From NCBI GenBank assembly GCA_900604495.1, contig UWOR01000012.1, positions 31,946 to 95,945 of the forward strand: a DNA stretch of 64,000 nucleotides, read 5' to 3'. The notes beneath the pieces are model-generated. The model did no database searches. It had not been told where the DNA came from and saw only the letters and a list, made by a program, of their open reading frames with translations. Of this stretch, positions 36,695 through 45,131 are shown piece by piece (position 1 is the first letter of the stretch; the number at the start of each line of letters is the position of its first letter). The translations under genes were made by a program, and so were the position numbers. The DNA comes from Desulfovibrio sp. Marseille-P6017. GTDB lineage: Bacteria > Bacillota_A > Clostridia > Peptostreptococcales > Peptostreptococcaceae.

Positions 36695-37381
36695 CTAACC
36701 TTCCATTATAATGTTTTCTTTTACACTTCCATATAATATTTTTATATATTTATTTTCTTTTTTAATAAGTTTGATAAGTTCTTTTGTTAAACATTTATAC
36801 CTTTCATTCTCAACTTTATTTATAAATAAAATTTTTTCACCTACTGAATTTTTAAATAATCCATTTTCATTTAATATCATATTTTTTAAGTGTATAAGAT
36901 TTACTTTTTCTTCTTTGCATTTACTTATTTCTATAAATCTACTTAGATTATGTATATTTTCCATATTTATATCCATATCATATGATGTTATGTCTACTAT
37001 ACCTATAACTTTATTACTCTTAGGATATATCACTGGTTCATTATCTCTCCATCCTTTTAGCTTCTTTTTTTTAGAACCATCACCCTCTATAAGAATTAAG
37101 TCAAAGTTTACTTCTATTTCTTCTATTTCTTTAAAATTTAAACCGACTACTTTATTTTCCTCATTTATATATCTTCCAGCTAATGTAACTCCAAAATCTT
37201 TTAAAAATTTAAATTCATCATCACTTTTTTTCATAATTAACTTATCATAGCTTTCTTTTTGAGGCAAATAAATCTTAGTAGTTGTAGTTGACAGTACCCT
37301 AAGTGATTTTCTATGTTTTTGGGCTAAAAGTTTTATAAATGATGTTTTTCCTCCTGCACCAACTACTGTTATAATTTCCAT
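36695..37381 (-). CDS. yqeC: Selenium-dependent hydroxylase accessory protein YqeC
   Basis: A 228-residue P-loop protein. The N-terminal VVGAGGKTSFIKLLAQKHR is its nucleotide-binding loop; TTTTKIYLP, ILIEGDGSKKKKLKGWRDNEPVIYPKSN and IGIVD follow in the order of the YqeC family. YqeC proteins track with selenium-dependent molybdenum hydroxylases and are thought to help insert the labile selenium cofactor. It is the first of three co-transcribed genes. The hydroxylase itself, YqeB and SelD are not in the window. Confidence 0.85.
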   Translation of the reverse strand: MEIITVVGAGGKTSFIKLLAQKHRKSLRVLSTTTTKIYLPQKESYDKLIMKKSDDEFKFLKDFGVTLAGRYINEENKVVGLNFKEIEEIEVNFDLILIEGDGSKKKKLKGWRDNEPVIYPKSNKVIGIVDITSYDMDINMENIHNLSRFIEISKCKEEKVNLIHLKNMILNENGLFKNSVGEKILFINKVENERYKCLTKELIKLIKKENKYIKILYGSVKENIIMEG

Positions 37382-37412
37382 AATTTAATCCTTTCACATA
37401 ATTATATAATAA

Positions 37413-37470
37413 CATAAAAAAAGACCTGCCTCAAAATACCTTTTAAACAAAGTTTATTTTAAAACAGATC
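37413..37470 (-). terminator. Terminator after the FtsZ-like gene
   Basis: Minus-strand GATCTG-AAAATA paired with TATTTT-CAGGTC followed by seven T, 20 bases past the FtsZ-like stop. It ends the preQ1-controlled unit before the yqeC promoter region. Confidence 0.65.
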
Positions 37471-37489
37471 AATTATATTATATAATATA

Positions 37490-38215
37490 TTAGTTATAAA
37501 TTAATCCAAACTTAATTTGGTTGTTGCAATTTTCATTCATATACAATGAGAATATTATATCATATGTTGATGCTGATTTTTCTTGAATACAAGTTAATAT
37601 GTCATATAGTAACACTATTGCATCTTCACTTTTATCCATTTCTACAAGCATTACTCCTTTTTTCTCTATAAAATCGCTACCTGCTTCTTTCATCTCGCTT
37701 AAAAGTTTATCTGCTATTTCACTAGGACTATTTTCTCTAGTAAAGTTTTCAAAATTATATCTTACTCCACCTTCACTAGCAAAAAGCTCTTTTAAGTCGG
37801 TTAAGTCTATGCTTATAGCACAATCATCACTTACTGCCTCTATCATCATATTTATTATATTCATTATTTTTGTAGTATTATATTGACTTATCATGAATTC
37901 TTGATTTAATCCTAGTTCTTCTTTATGTTCTTTATCTGATGAGTTAAGACCTATTGATAATACTCTTCTTTCTCCTGCCATAAAAGCTATTGCTTTTACT
38001 ATGTCTACTGCTCTTTTATCTTGTGTAGAGTAAGTTAATAAAAGTATATCAACTCCATCAAGCAATTCTCTAACATATTCTTTATCTACATCTTGATTGA
38101 TATTTATTTTTTCAGTATCCACATTTTCTTTAACTACATTATATATAGACTCTAGGTTGGAAATTCCTTCATTCCCTATTCCTATTATCTTTGCACTTTT
38201 AGTTATCTTTTCCAT
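37490..38215 (-). CDS. Degenerate FtsZ/tubulin-like protein
   Basis: A 241-residue protein, about 100 residues shorter than FtsZ. The N-terminus AKIIGIGNEGISNLESI parallels the FtsZ IGVGGGGxNAV strand-loop, with glycines lost. The position of the GGGTGTG signature loop reads YSTQDKRAVDIVKAIAF (residues 62-78), so the GTP-phosphate loop is absent. The second half matches the FtsZ C-terminal domain well in order: ISIDLTDLKELFASEGG (for NVDFADVKTVMSNAG), then EIADKLLSE, IEKKGVMLVEM, YDIIFSLYMNENCNNQIKFGLI (for NIIFGxxxDExLxDEIxVTVIATG). It follows queT by 36 bases with AAGGAG before its ATG, so it shares the preQ1-controlled transcript. Role unknown; binding to FtsZ is an obvious guess. Confidence 0.72.
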   Translation of the reverse strand: MEKITKSAKIIGIGNEGISNLESIYNVVKENVDTEKININQDVDKEYVRELLDGVDILLLTYSTQDKRAVDIVKAIAFMAGERRVLSIGLNSSDKEHKEELGLNQEFMISQYNTTKIMNIINMMIEAVSDDCAISIDLTDLKELFASEGGVRYNFENFTRENSPSEIADKLLSEMKEAGSDFIEKKGVMLVEMDKSEDAIVLLYDILTCIQEKSASTYDIIFSLYMNENCNNQIKFGLIYN

Positions 38216-38251
38216 TGTACTTCTCCTTACGGTTTTTATCTAATATATCAA

Positions 38252-38752
38252 TTAAAACATATTCTTTAAATATTTTCCATATTTATTATTAACAACTTTG
38301 AATAAAATAACACCTACTATAGTTACTACAACAAATTGTCCAAGTCCAACTTCTAACATAGATAAAAATAATGGATATCCAAAAAACACGTTTAGCTGTA
38401 TTCCAACTATTATAGCATTTACAACAACAGGCCATAAAGATGCAACAAGTACTGTACTTTTTTTATCTCTCATGTATTTTCCTGTTAAGTACACTAAGTA
38501 TGCACTTATAAATGTAGCTAATGTACCAAATATTATATCAGGAACACCATATGGTCCTAATATATTAGCTAAAAAGCATCCTAATGTAAGTCCTAATATA
38601 TATTCTTTACCTATTAACGGTAATAGCGTCATTACTTCTGATATCCTAAATTGTACTGGTCCATAACTTAAAATTGGTAATGCTAATGTTAATGCTGCGT
38701 ATAAAGCTGCAACTACTGCAGTTGTAGCTATTCTTTTAGTATTATTTTTCAT
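38252..38752 (-). CDS. queT: Queuosine precursor ECF transporter S component
   Basis: A 166-residue membrane protein with five to six helices. The opening RIATTAVVAALYAALTLALPILSYGPVQFRISEVMTLLPLIG is characteristic of QueT, and GVPDIIFGTLATFISAYLVYLTGKYM follows. QueT captures preQ1/preQ0 as the substrate-specific subunit of an energy-coupling-factor transporter and borrows EcfA/EcfT encoded elsewhere. A preQ1 riboswitch in the leader supports the assignment. The FtsZ-like gene follows after 36 bases. Confidence 0.93.
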   Translation of the reverse strand: MKNNTKRIATTAVVAALYAALTLALPILSYGPVQFRISEVMTLLPLIGKEYILGLTLGCFLANILGPYGVPDIIFGTLATFISAYLVYLTGKYMRDKKSTVLVASLWPVVVNAIIVGIQLNVFFGYPLFLSMLEVGLGQFVVVTIVGVILFKVVNNKYGKYLKNMF

Positions 38753-38812
38753 ATTTTCCTCCTAATAGCTAACTTATATATAAAGTCTTTTTATTTTATT
38801 ATTTCATAAAAA

Positions 38813-38832
38813 AACCGTGGAAATCCACGGTT
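38813..38832 (-). terminator. Terminator of the preQ1 riboswitch expression platform
   Basis: Minus-strand AACCGTGG/CCACGGTT hairpin followed by seven T, between the aptamer and queT. Its 5' strand begins close to the aptamer, as expected for ligand-controlled termination. Confidence 0.85.
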
Positions 38833-38868
38833 TACATACAATTAGAATATTTTTAAAAATGCAATTTA

Positions 38869-38908
38869 CCGTAGTTTTGTTTAAAGACAGGAGGTTTACG
38901 AACTGTCT
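38869..38908 (-). promoter_or_regulatory. PreQ1-I riboswitch aptamer
   Basis: On the minus strand AGACAG and CTGTCT form P1 around the loop TTCGTAAACCTC, followed by the A-rich tail TTTAAACAAAACTACGG, whose GG can pair with the loop CC to make the pseudoknot. The pattern is very close to the Thermoanaerobacter tengcongensis preQ1-I aptamer. With the terminator at 38813-38832 it should shut off queT and the FtsZ-like gene when preQ1 is plentiful. Confidence 0.87.
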
Positions 38909-39025
38909 AATTAAGTTTTCAATCTATTATATAATATTTCATTTATAAACTCAATAGAGTTATTTTTATAAATAAAAATTCATAACATTAATTAAGTTCA
39001 TTTATTATGAAATATCGGAGGAACT

Positions 39026-39393
39026 ATGCCTAAAAACAATAATTCCAAATCTAAGTGTAACTATTATAATATAAATAAATACTGTAACAATCTATCAAAT
39101 CAAATCAATTTCTTAGCAACTATATATGCTTCTATAATTTCAGAAGAAATCGAAGATGATGAAATTTTAGGATTGCTTGGCTCTTTTTGGTGGTTCTAGG
39201 TGAGCAAATTGGTTTATCTTCTGAAACTCGTATATTTTGTAAGTCTCAATTTGAAGAAGGTAATTCAGAAGATACTAATATAGAAGTTGAAGATGTTTTT
39301 GATTTCGATAGATGTAAATCAAAAACTCCTTCAAAACGTAATTATAAAAAAATCCGTAGAAAGGTTAAAAGAAGAAAAATACCTAAAAAATAA
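39026..39393 (+). pseudogene. Small hypothetical gene with internal -1 frameshift
   Basis: The ATG at 39026 follows CGGAGGAAC. The first frame gives 57 residues (MPKNNNSKSKCNYYN...EEIEDDEILGLLGSFWWF) and stops at TAG 39197-39199. From the T run 39184-39188 the -1 frame continues without a break (LVVLGEQIGLSSETRIFCKSQFEEG...) to 39393, ending in a strongly basic tail (KKIRRKVKRRKIPKK). The joined product would be about 122 residues: a helical, acidic middle and a basic C-terminus. Five T instead of six explains the break. It may be a mutation, a sequencing error, or ribosomal slippage on TTTTT. Family not recognised. Confidence 0.65.
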
Positions 39394-39429
39394 AAGACTT
39401 ATGAAAATATTAATAATCATAAGTCTTTA
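39393..39429. terminator. Bidirectional terminator
   Basis: AAAGACTTATGA/TCATAAGTCTTT hairpin between two convergent genes. Confidence 0.8.
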
Positions 39430-39447
39430 TTTTACTCTTAATCTATA

Positions 39448-40377
39448 TTATTCTCCATGAATATCTTTAACTTTATCTTTATCAAGCACTGCATCTTTTT
39501 CATTGTATGCTGCCTTGCTAAATATTTTTTCAGCTTCTTGTATATCTAATCCTTTTATATCCATTATATATATATCTGCTTCTCCAACTTTATCTTTATA
39601 AAGACCGTAAATATATGCAACAGCTTGAGGTAAAAATCCTAACAATCTAGCACCTACTGCGTCTGCTGCAACGGGATCTGTACTTGCAATTATGAGTCCT
39701 GGTGTATCTATTGCTTTTCCACTTGAAGGACCTGTACCTATCATAGCTTTATCACAACTTACTATAGATAAATCTATAGGTACTTTTTTCGCAAATGCTC
39801 TTATAAATCCATGTAAGTCTTCATGTATGCCTGTATTCTTTTTAGGATATCCATGAATCTCTGCTGGAGGCCATCCCATTGCAATATTTTTAATACTAGC
39901 TGTTACTGTAGCCTCTTCATGAACTTTTAGCTGTGTAAAAGATATTATTACATCTGCTTCTTCTAGTATTTTATTAATTGGAGTGGATTTAATTATTTCA
40001 TGGTCTAATCTTAAATCTATATAAGGTCCATAATTTAAGTCTATAAAATCTACGCCTTCTTATGAAATTATTTTATCATATCCCGTTTGTATCATTATAT
40101 CTGGTGTTTTAGCTCCACCTGATCCCGTTGCAATATAAATTTTATCTACTTCTTTTGATTTTACATATCTAATTAAAGTTTTTAATGTTTTAGGTCCTAC
40201 TACAGATCCTGTATTTGGTTTTTTATCATTCACCCAGTTAGGTGTTATTATAACTGTATCTCCTTTTTCTATTACCTTATCTATAGGTAACATATCTAAA
40301 GCTTTCTCCAATGATTTACTTTCAGTAAGCGCTTTGGTAATAGCAACCACAGGCTCTTTAACTTTACGAGTTCTCAT
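39448..40377 (-). pseudogene. DUF362 protein interrupted by an in-frame stop
   Basis: One continuous minus-strand frame from the ATG at 40377 to 39448 encodes a 309-residue DUF362 protein, broken by a single TAA at 40060-40062 (KIIS-stop-EGVDFIDLNYG). Family segments lie on both sides: DTVIITPNWVNDKKPNTGSVVGPKTLKTLI and YIATGSGGAKTP before; ADVIISFTQLKVHEEATVTASIKNIAMGWPP and SGKAIDTPGLIIASTDPVAADAVGARLLGF after. The rest is intact, so the lesion looks recent. DUF362 proteins are thought to handle Fe-S clusters or nickel; this one lacks the ferredoxin domain seen in the paralogue at 51544-52686. Confidence 0.85.
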
Positions 40378-40493
40378 ATTTACACCTCTTTTTTATAATC
40401 TAGTATATTTAAATTATTTGTAAAATCCTCATATTTACACCTTTATAATCATAAATTTCATTAAGTATATTATTTTAGTTAGCAGGTGATTTT

Positions 40494-41696
40494 TTGCGTT
40501 TATTTAGAACATATAAAAAGCCAGTTAAGTTAGAACTGGCAACAAGTCTACTACTTATATTTTCAACTTTATTGGCCCTATTTATTTATAATAGCCCTCT
40601 TAGAGGCATTTATAAGCATGTATTCAATAGAATTTATATAACTCCAAACTTTTCATTACATATGTTTATAAATGATTTCTTAATGGCTATATTTTTTCTA
40701 GTAGCAGGACTTGAAATTAAGCATGAAATATTATATGGTAATTTATCCTCTTTAAAAAAAGCTTCTTTCCCTATTATTGCATCAATTGGAGGAGTTACTG
40801 TTCCGGCATTGATATATTTCATTTTTAATAAAAATACACCTTTAATAAATGGTATTTGCATACCTATATCTACTGATATAGCTTTTGCTATTGGCCTATT
40901 TTTATTATTTAGAAATAAATTAAATCCTTCACTTAAGATTTTTTTATTATCTTTAGCTGTGGTAGATGACTTAATTTCTATTGCTGCTATTGGATTAATC
41001 TACTCTTTAGATATAGACTTATTTTACTTAATTATTGGACTTTTAATACTAATTACACTTTGTATTGCAAACAAAATTTTTAATGTAGAAAGTGTTACAT
41101 ATTATCTTATAGGTGGAGCCTGCCTTTGGTATTTTATTCATTTAAGCGGAGTTCATTCTACTATTAGTGGTATATTACTTGCAATTGCAGTTCCATCTAA
41201 ACCAAATATAAGAAATGTAAGTACCTTGGAAAGATTACAAAAATTCTTAGTTCCAATAAATAGTTTATTAATTATTCCTTTATTTGCATTTGCTAATACT
41301 GGTGTATCTCTTTCATATGATCTAACTTTTTCTCATGCACCAACACTATCATTAGGTATAATTTTAGGACTTTGTATTGGTAAACCACTTGGAATTATGC
41401 TATTTTCCTACATATCTTGTTTATTAAAAATCACAGAAAAACCAACTTATATAAGCTGGAGCTCCATTTTCTTAGTTTCTTTAATAGCTGGTATAGGATT
41501 TACAATGGCTATTTTCGTTTCTGAAGTTGCTTTTATAAGAGATGCAGCTCTTATAAATATTGCTAAAATGTCTATATTGTGTTCAGCAGTTATATCCATA
41601 TTCTCGACTAGTATAGCTATATATATCTATAGTCATATGAATAATAAGTCTCAAAGAAACTCCTCTATTAAACCTAATAAATACCATATCTCATAG
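40494..41696 (+). CDS. nhaA: Na+/H+ antiporter NhaA
   Basis: A 400-residue membrane protein with about twelve helices, the normal size of NhaA. The TTG at 40494 is the start, with CAGGTGA upstream. Key motifs are FFLVAGLEIKHEILYG, PISTDIAFAIG and LAVVDDLISI, the last including the adjacent Asp pair that binds Na+ and protons, and GIGFTMAIFVSEVAF near the end. It exports Na+ in exchange for protons to control pH and salt stress. Monocistronic, closed at 41708-41755. Confidence 0.95.
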   Translation: MRLFRTYKKPVKLELATSLLLIFSTLLALFIYNSPLRGIYKHVFNRIYITPNFSLHMFINDFLMAIFFLVAGLEIKHEILYGNLSSLKKASFPIIASIGGVTVPALIYFIFNKNTPLINGICIPISTDIAFAIGLFLLFRNKLNPSLKIFLLSLAVVDDLISIAAIGLIYSLDIDLFYLIIGLLILITLCIANKIFNVESVTYYLIGGACLWYFIHLSGVHSTISGILLAIAVPSKPNIRNVSTLERLQKFLVPINSLLIIPLFAFANTGVSLSYDLTFSHAPTLSLGIILGLCIGKPLGIMLFSYISCLLKITEKPTYISWSSIFLVSLIAGIGFTMAIFVSEVAFIRDAALINIAKMSILCSAVISIFSTSIAIYIYSHMNNKSQRNSSIKPNKYHIS

Positions 41697-41707
41697 TTAT
41701 AATTTAT

Positions 41708-41755
41708 AAAAAATAAGCGTCATTTTGATTTTAATCTAATAACGCTTATTTTTTC
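41708..41755 (+). terminator. Terminator of nhaA
   Basis: AAATAAGCGT/ACGCTTATTT hairpin with a T-rich tail 12 bases after the stop. Confidence 0.75.
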
Positions 41756-41885
41756 TTATTTTAGTTTTAGTACTCACTAAAATAAGAAAGATTATTCCTA
41801 CAATAATCTTGAATCATATAACTTATGAATATTTAATATTATGTACTATATACTTAAGTTTATTTATAAGGGAGAGTCATATTAT

Positions 41886-42758
41886 ATGGTAGATAAATTC
41901 ATAAGTCTAAAAAACAAATATGATAATTTAATTAGATTTTTATTAATGTTTTTTGGTATATTCTTATCAGCAATAGGTATTAATGCTTTTTTAACGCCTG
42001 CAAAACTCTTAAGTGGTGGTGTTGCAGGTATAAGTGTAATACTAAATCAAGTCTTTGGATTCAACCAAGGTATTTGTACCTTTCTAATTAATATACCTAT
42101 ATTTTTAGTAGGTATAAAGTATCTTGATAAAAAATTCCTAATTTTTAGCTTTATAAATATGTTTCTATTTTCTTTTGCATTAGGTATAACTCAAGACTTA
42201 TATAAGTACATAAATTTAAATGATCCTATGATTCAATGTATTTATGGTGGAATACTAAATGGAGCTGGTGTAGGTATTATATTTAAATCTCAAGCATGTG
42301 TTGGTGGTTTAGATATAGTTGCTGCATGTGGCAAAAGACAATTTAACATAGAAATGAAAAATACATTTTTGTCTGTTAATTTTTTTGTAGTAAGTTTAGG
42401 TGGAATATTATTTGGGTTTAAACCTGCTTTATATACCTTAATAGCAATGTATTTGACTTCTCATGTAATGGATATTGTTAAAGATTCCTTTAATAGTCAA
42501 AAATCAATAATTGTTGTTACTGATTTTGATAAAAAAATAGCTGAAAATATAATGGTTAAATTAGGTAGGGGTGTAACTTATTTAGAAGCAGAAGGTGCTT
42601 ATACTCACCACAAGAAAAAAATACTTTATTGTATTGTTAAGTCTAGTGAAATAGCAAGGTTTAAGGATTTAGTTTATTCCATTGATGATAAATCCTTAGT
42701 CTGTATAAATGATGTTAATGAGGTAAGAGGAGGTGGATTTAAAGGTAAATATTTATAA
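41886..42758 (+). CDS. YitT family membrane protein (DUF161/DUF2179)
   Basis: The ATG at 41886 (MVDKFISLK) follows GGGAGAG by 9 bases; the longer frame from 41841 has no site. The 290-residue protein has five or six helices in the first 200 residues with the hallmark INAFLTPAKLLSGGVAGISVILNQVFG and QACVGGLDIVAACGKR, then a cytoplasmic DUF2179 domain (KSIIVVTDFDKKIAENIMVKLGRGVTYLEAEGAYTHHKKKILYCIVKSSE). The family is common in Firmicutes and its transport substrate is unknown. Confidence 0.9.
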   Translation: MVDKFISLKNKYDNLIRFLLMFFGIFLSAIGINAFLTPAKLLSGGVAGISVILNQVFGFNQGICTFLINIPIFLVGIKYLDKKFLIFSFINMFLFSFALGITQDLYKYINLNDPMIQCIYGGILNGAGVGIIFKSQACVGGLDIVAACGKRQFNIEMKNTFLSVNFFVVSLGGILFGFKPALYTLIAMYLTSHVMDIVKDSFNSQKSIIVVTDFDKKIAENIMVKLGRGVTYLEAEGAYTHHKKKILYCIVKSSEIARFKDLVYSIDDKSLVCINDVNEVRGGGFKGKYL

Positions 42759-42760
42759 AA

Positions 42761-42806
42761 ATTAATAGCCTAAATAAATAATAGATTATTTATTTAGGCT
42801 ATTAAT
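42761..42806. terminator. Bidirectional terminator with 22-bp perfect stem
   Basis: ATTAATAGCCTAAATAAATA... and its exact reverse complement around a 2-base loop, between convergent genes. Confidence 0.85.
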
Positions 42807-42808
42807 TT

Positions 42809-43069
42809 TTATTTATTAGGATTCGTAGCTTCTTCAAGTTCTATTAAATACCTTATCGCTTCATCCCTATTATTTTTACACATTTCTTCACAGGGCTCAA
42901 GTTTTCCACATACTTTTGGCCTTTTAGGATCTTTAAATATCATACACATGTTATTTTCATCTAGTTGAATACATCTTACTCCTGATGGTTTTCCTTTTTC
43001 CATTCCCGGTATAGGAGATGATATAGATGGAGCTATGCAACATGCTCCACAATTAGGTCTGCACTTCAT
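42809..43069 (-). CDS. YkgJ-family cysteine cluster protein
   Basis: The ATG at 43069 ([11 protein letters not shown]) follows AAGGAGAG by 7 bases; the upstream extension is AT-rich and unlikely. The 86-residue protein carries the family pattern [14 protein letters not shown]...[39 protein letters not shown], eight or more cysteines expected to bind zinc or an Fe-S cluster. Function is unknown. It is transcribed away from the OPT transporter gene. Confidence 0.88.
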   Translation of the reverse strand: MKCRPNCGACCIAPSISSPIPGMEKGKPSGVRCIQLDENNMCMIFKDPKRPKVCGKLEPCEEMCKNNRDEAIRYLIELEEATNPNK

Positions 43070-43214
43070 AGTTATTCTCTCCTTAATTATTATATTTTTA
43101 TATAATATCATAAAATCCTATTTCTTATAAAGTTCAAATGTATTATTTCTATAAATATATAAATAATATATTTATGAAATTAAAAATTTATAAACATCTA
43201 GGAGGTCAATATGA

Positions 43215-45131
43215 ATGAGTAAAAAATTATCTAAAGACGCATATGGTGGTGTCCATGGAAAAGACTATGTTCCATACATAAGTGATAACTCTAAACCAGG
43301 TGCAAATATTGCAGTAATTATAATAGGACTAGTCTTATCTGTTTTATTTGCTGCTTCAACTGCTTATTCTGGTATGAAATCTGGTCTTACAGTCGCTGCA
43401 GGTATACCTGGTTCTATAATAGGTTCTGCTTTTATAGCTGCCTTTGCTAAGCAAAAAGGATTACTTGGTAAAAATATTGTACAAGGTATGGCAAGTGGTG
43501 GCGAATCTGTTGCTAGTGGTATGATATTTGTATTACCAGCTGTACTTTTAATCGGTGCTAATGTTACTTTCTTAGAAGGATTTTTAACTGGTGTTGGCGG
43601 TGTTTTATTTGGAGTTGGAGTTGCTTCTTTAGTTCATAACTATTTAATAGTTGAAGAACATGGTAACTTAATGTATCCAGAATCAATGGCAATTTCTGAA
43701 ACGCTTGTTGCTTCAGAAGGTGCTGGAGATTCAATGAAATATATGGGAATAGGTTTTGGAATAAGTGGTATAATAACAGTCTTAACAGGATCATTCTTAA
43801 ATATAACTAATAATGTAATAAGCTTTGTAAATGAAACCTTCTATAAATGGAAATTTGAACTTGAGGTCAATCCTTTACTATTAGGAATAGGGTTTATAGT
43901 TGGTATAGATGTATCACTTACTATGTTTGCAGGGTCTATTTTATCTAATTTTGGTATATTACCTTTAATAGGCTACTTTGCTGAATTAGCTGGTATTGAT
44001 GCCATAGTATGGAATGATCCCGGAACTGCTATATATGCAATGCAAGTTAATAATATTGCTAGTAGTTATGTTAAATATATCGGTGCTGGTATGATGCTTT
44101 GTGGTGGTATAATAGGTGCTGTTAGACTTATACCAACTATAGTAGCTTCTATACAAGAAACTCTAAGTGCTAAATCTTCGGATAATGATAGTAGTTCATC
44201 TCAAGGAACTATAATTTTACTGGGTGGTATTATAATTTTAGCTATTATCTCATTCTTTATGTCACGTAATATTACTATGGCAATAGTTGGGGTTGTAGTT
44301 GCTTTATTCTTATCTTTATTGTTTGTTATAGTTGCAGGTCGTTTAACTGGTACTATAGGTACGTCTAATCTTCCTGTTTCTGGTATGACTATAGCATCTT
44401 TAGTTATAATAACATTAGTATTTGTAGTTCTTGGATGGACTGATATAGCATCTAATAAATCACTACTACTATTTGCTAATTTTATAGTTGTTTCCATAGC
44501 TATAGCAGGAGGTTATTCTCAGTCTCAAAAAGTGACTTACATTATGGGCGGAAATAAAAATGAAATGCAAAGATATTTCTCATTAGCAGGTATAGTTGGT
44601 GTAACAGTTGTTGTTGGTACTATTTTAGTACTTGCAAATCAACTTGTAATAACTGGTGATAATCCTCCATTTGCACTACCTCAAGCTAACTTAATGTCGA
44701 CTTTGACTTCTGGTATAATGTCTGGACAGCTCCCTTGGGTTATGATAATAGTTGGTGTTGTTATAGGATTAGTTTTATTCATGTTAAACCTACCTATAAT
44801 GACTATAGCTATAGGTTTTTATTTACCAATAGCTACAACTTCAATAATCTTAGTTGGTGCATTAGTTCGTTATTTTATAGAATTATCATGTAAAACTGAA
44901 GAAGAAAAAGAATCTAAAGTATCAAATGGAATAAGTTTATCTTCTGGACTTGTGGCTGGTGGTTCTATAGTAGGACTTTTAGGTATAATACTTCAAGTTT
45001 CTGGAGTTATAAAAGGAATTGGTCCATCAGGATTCTTTGCTAGTAATACAATGGCTGCTATATTACTAATTCTTTTAATAATTTGTACTTCTATACCTAT
45101 TGTTACATCGAAGGTGAATAAACATGAATAA
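43215..45131 (+). CDS. OPT-family oligopeptide/metal-chelate transporter
   Basis: A 638-residue membrane protein with about fifteen helices, typical of bacterial OPT proteins. Recognisable segments are YSGMKSGLTVAAGIPGSIIGSAF, LMYPESMAISETLVASEGAG and GFYLPIATTSIILVGALVRYF. OPT proteins import oligopeptides or metal chelates using the proton gradient. AGGAGG lies upstream; an ATG at 43211 starts only a three-codon reading frame (ATG AAT GAG TAA), so ATG 43215 is used. The PqqD-like gene overlaps its 3' end by 8 bases. Confidence 0.92.
   Translation: MSKKLSKDAYGGVHGKDYVPYISDNSKPGANIAVIIIGLVLSVLFAASTAYSGMKSGLTVAAGIPGSIIGSAFIAAFAKQKGLLGKNIVQGMASGGESVASGMIFVLPAVLLIGANVTFLEGFLTGVGGVLFGVGVASLVHNYLIVEEHGNLMYPESMAISETLVASEGAGDSMKYMGIGFGISGIITVLTGSFLNITNNVISFVNETFYKWKFELEVNPLLLGIGFIVGIDVSLTMFAGSILSNFGILPLIGYFAELAGIDAIVWNDPGTAIYAMQVNNIASSYVKYIGAGMMLCGGIIGAVRLIPTIVASIQETLSAKSSDNDSSSSQGTIILLGGIIILAIISFFMSRNITMAIVGVVVALFLSLLFVIVAGRLTGTIGTSNLPVSGMTIASLVIITLVFVVLGWTDIASNKSLLLFANFIVVSIAIAGGYSQSQKVTYIMGGNKNEMQRYFSLAGIVGVTVVVGTILVLANQLVITGDNPPFALPQANLMSTLTSGIMSGQLPWVMIIVGVVIGLVLFMLNLPIMTIAIGFYLPIATTSIILVGALVRYFIELSCKTEEEKESKVSNGISLSSGLVAGGSIVGLLGIILQVSGVIKGIGPSGFFASNTMAAILLILLIICTSIPIVTSKVNKHE

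Noticed and set aside
36711..37250. 179-codon plus-strand ORF opposite yqeC
   Set aside because: Low-complexity Phe/Ser/Leu translation typical of the antisense of AT-rich coding DNA; YqeC motifs are clear on the other strand.
41841..41885. Upstream extension of the YitT-family gene
   Set aside because: The ATG at 41841 lacks a ribosome site, whereas the ATG at 41886 has GGGAGAG at proper spacing.
43211..43222. Three-codon ORF (ATG AAT GAG TAA) at the OPT gene start as a regulatory mini-ORF
   Set aside because: It simply overlaps the true start by chance; spacing from AGGAGG suits the ATG at 43215.
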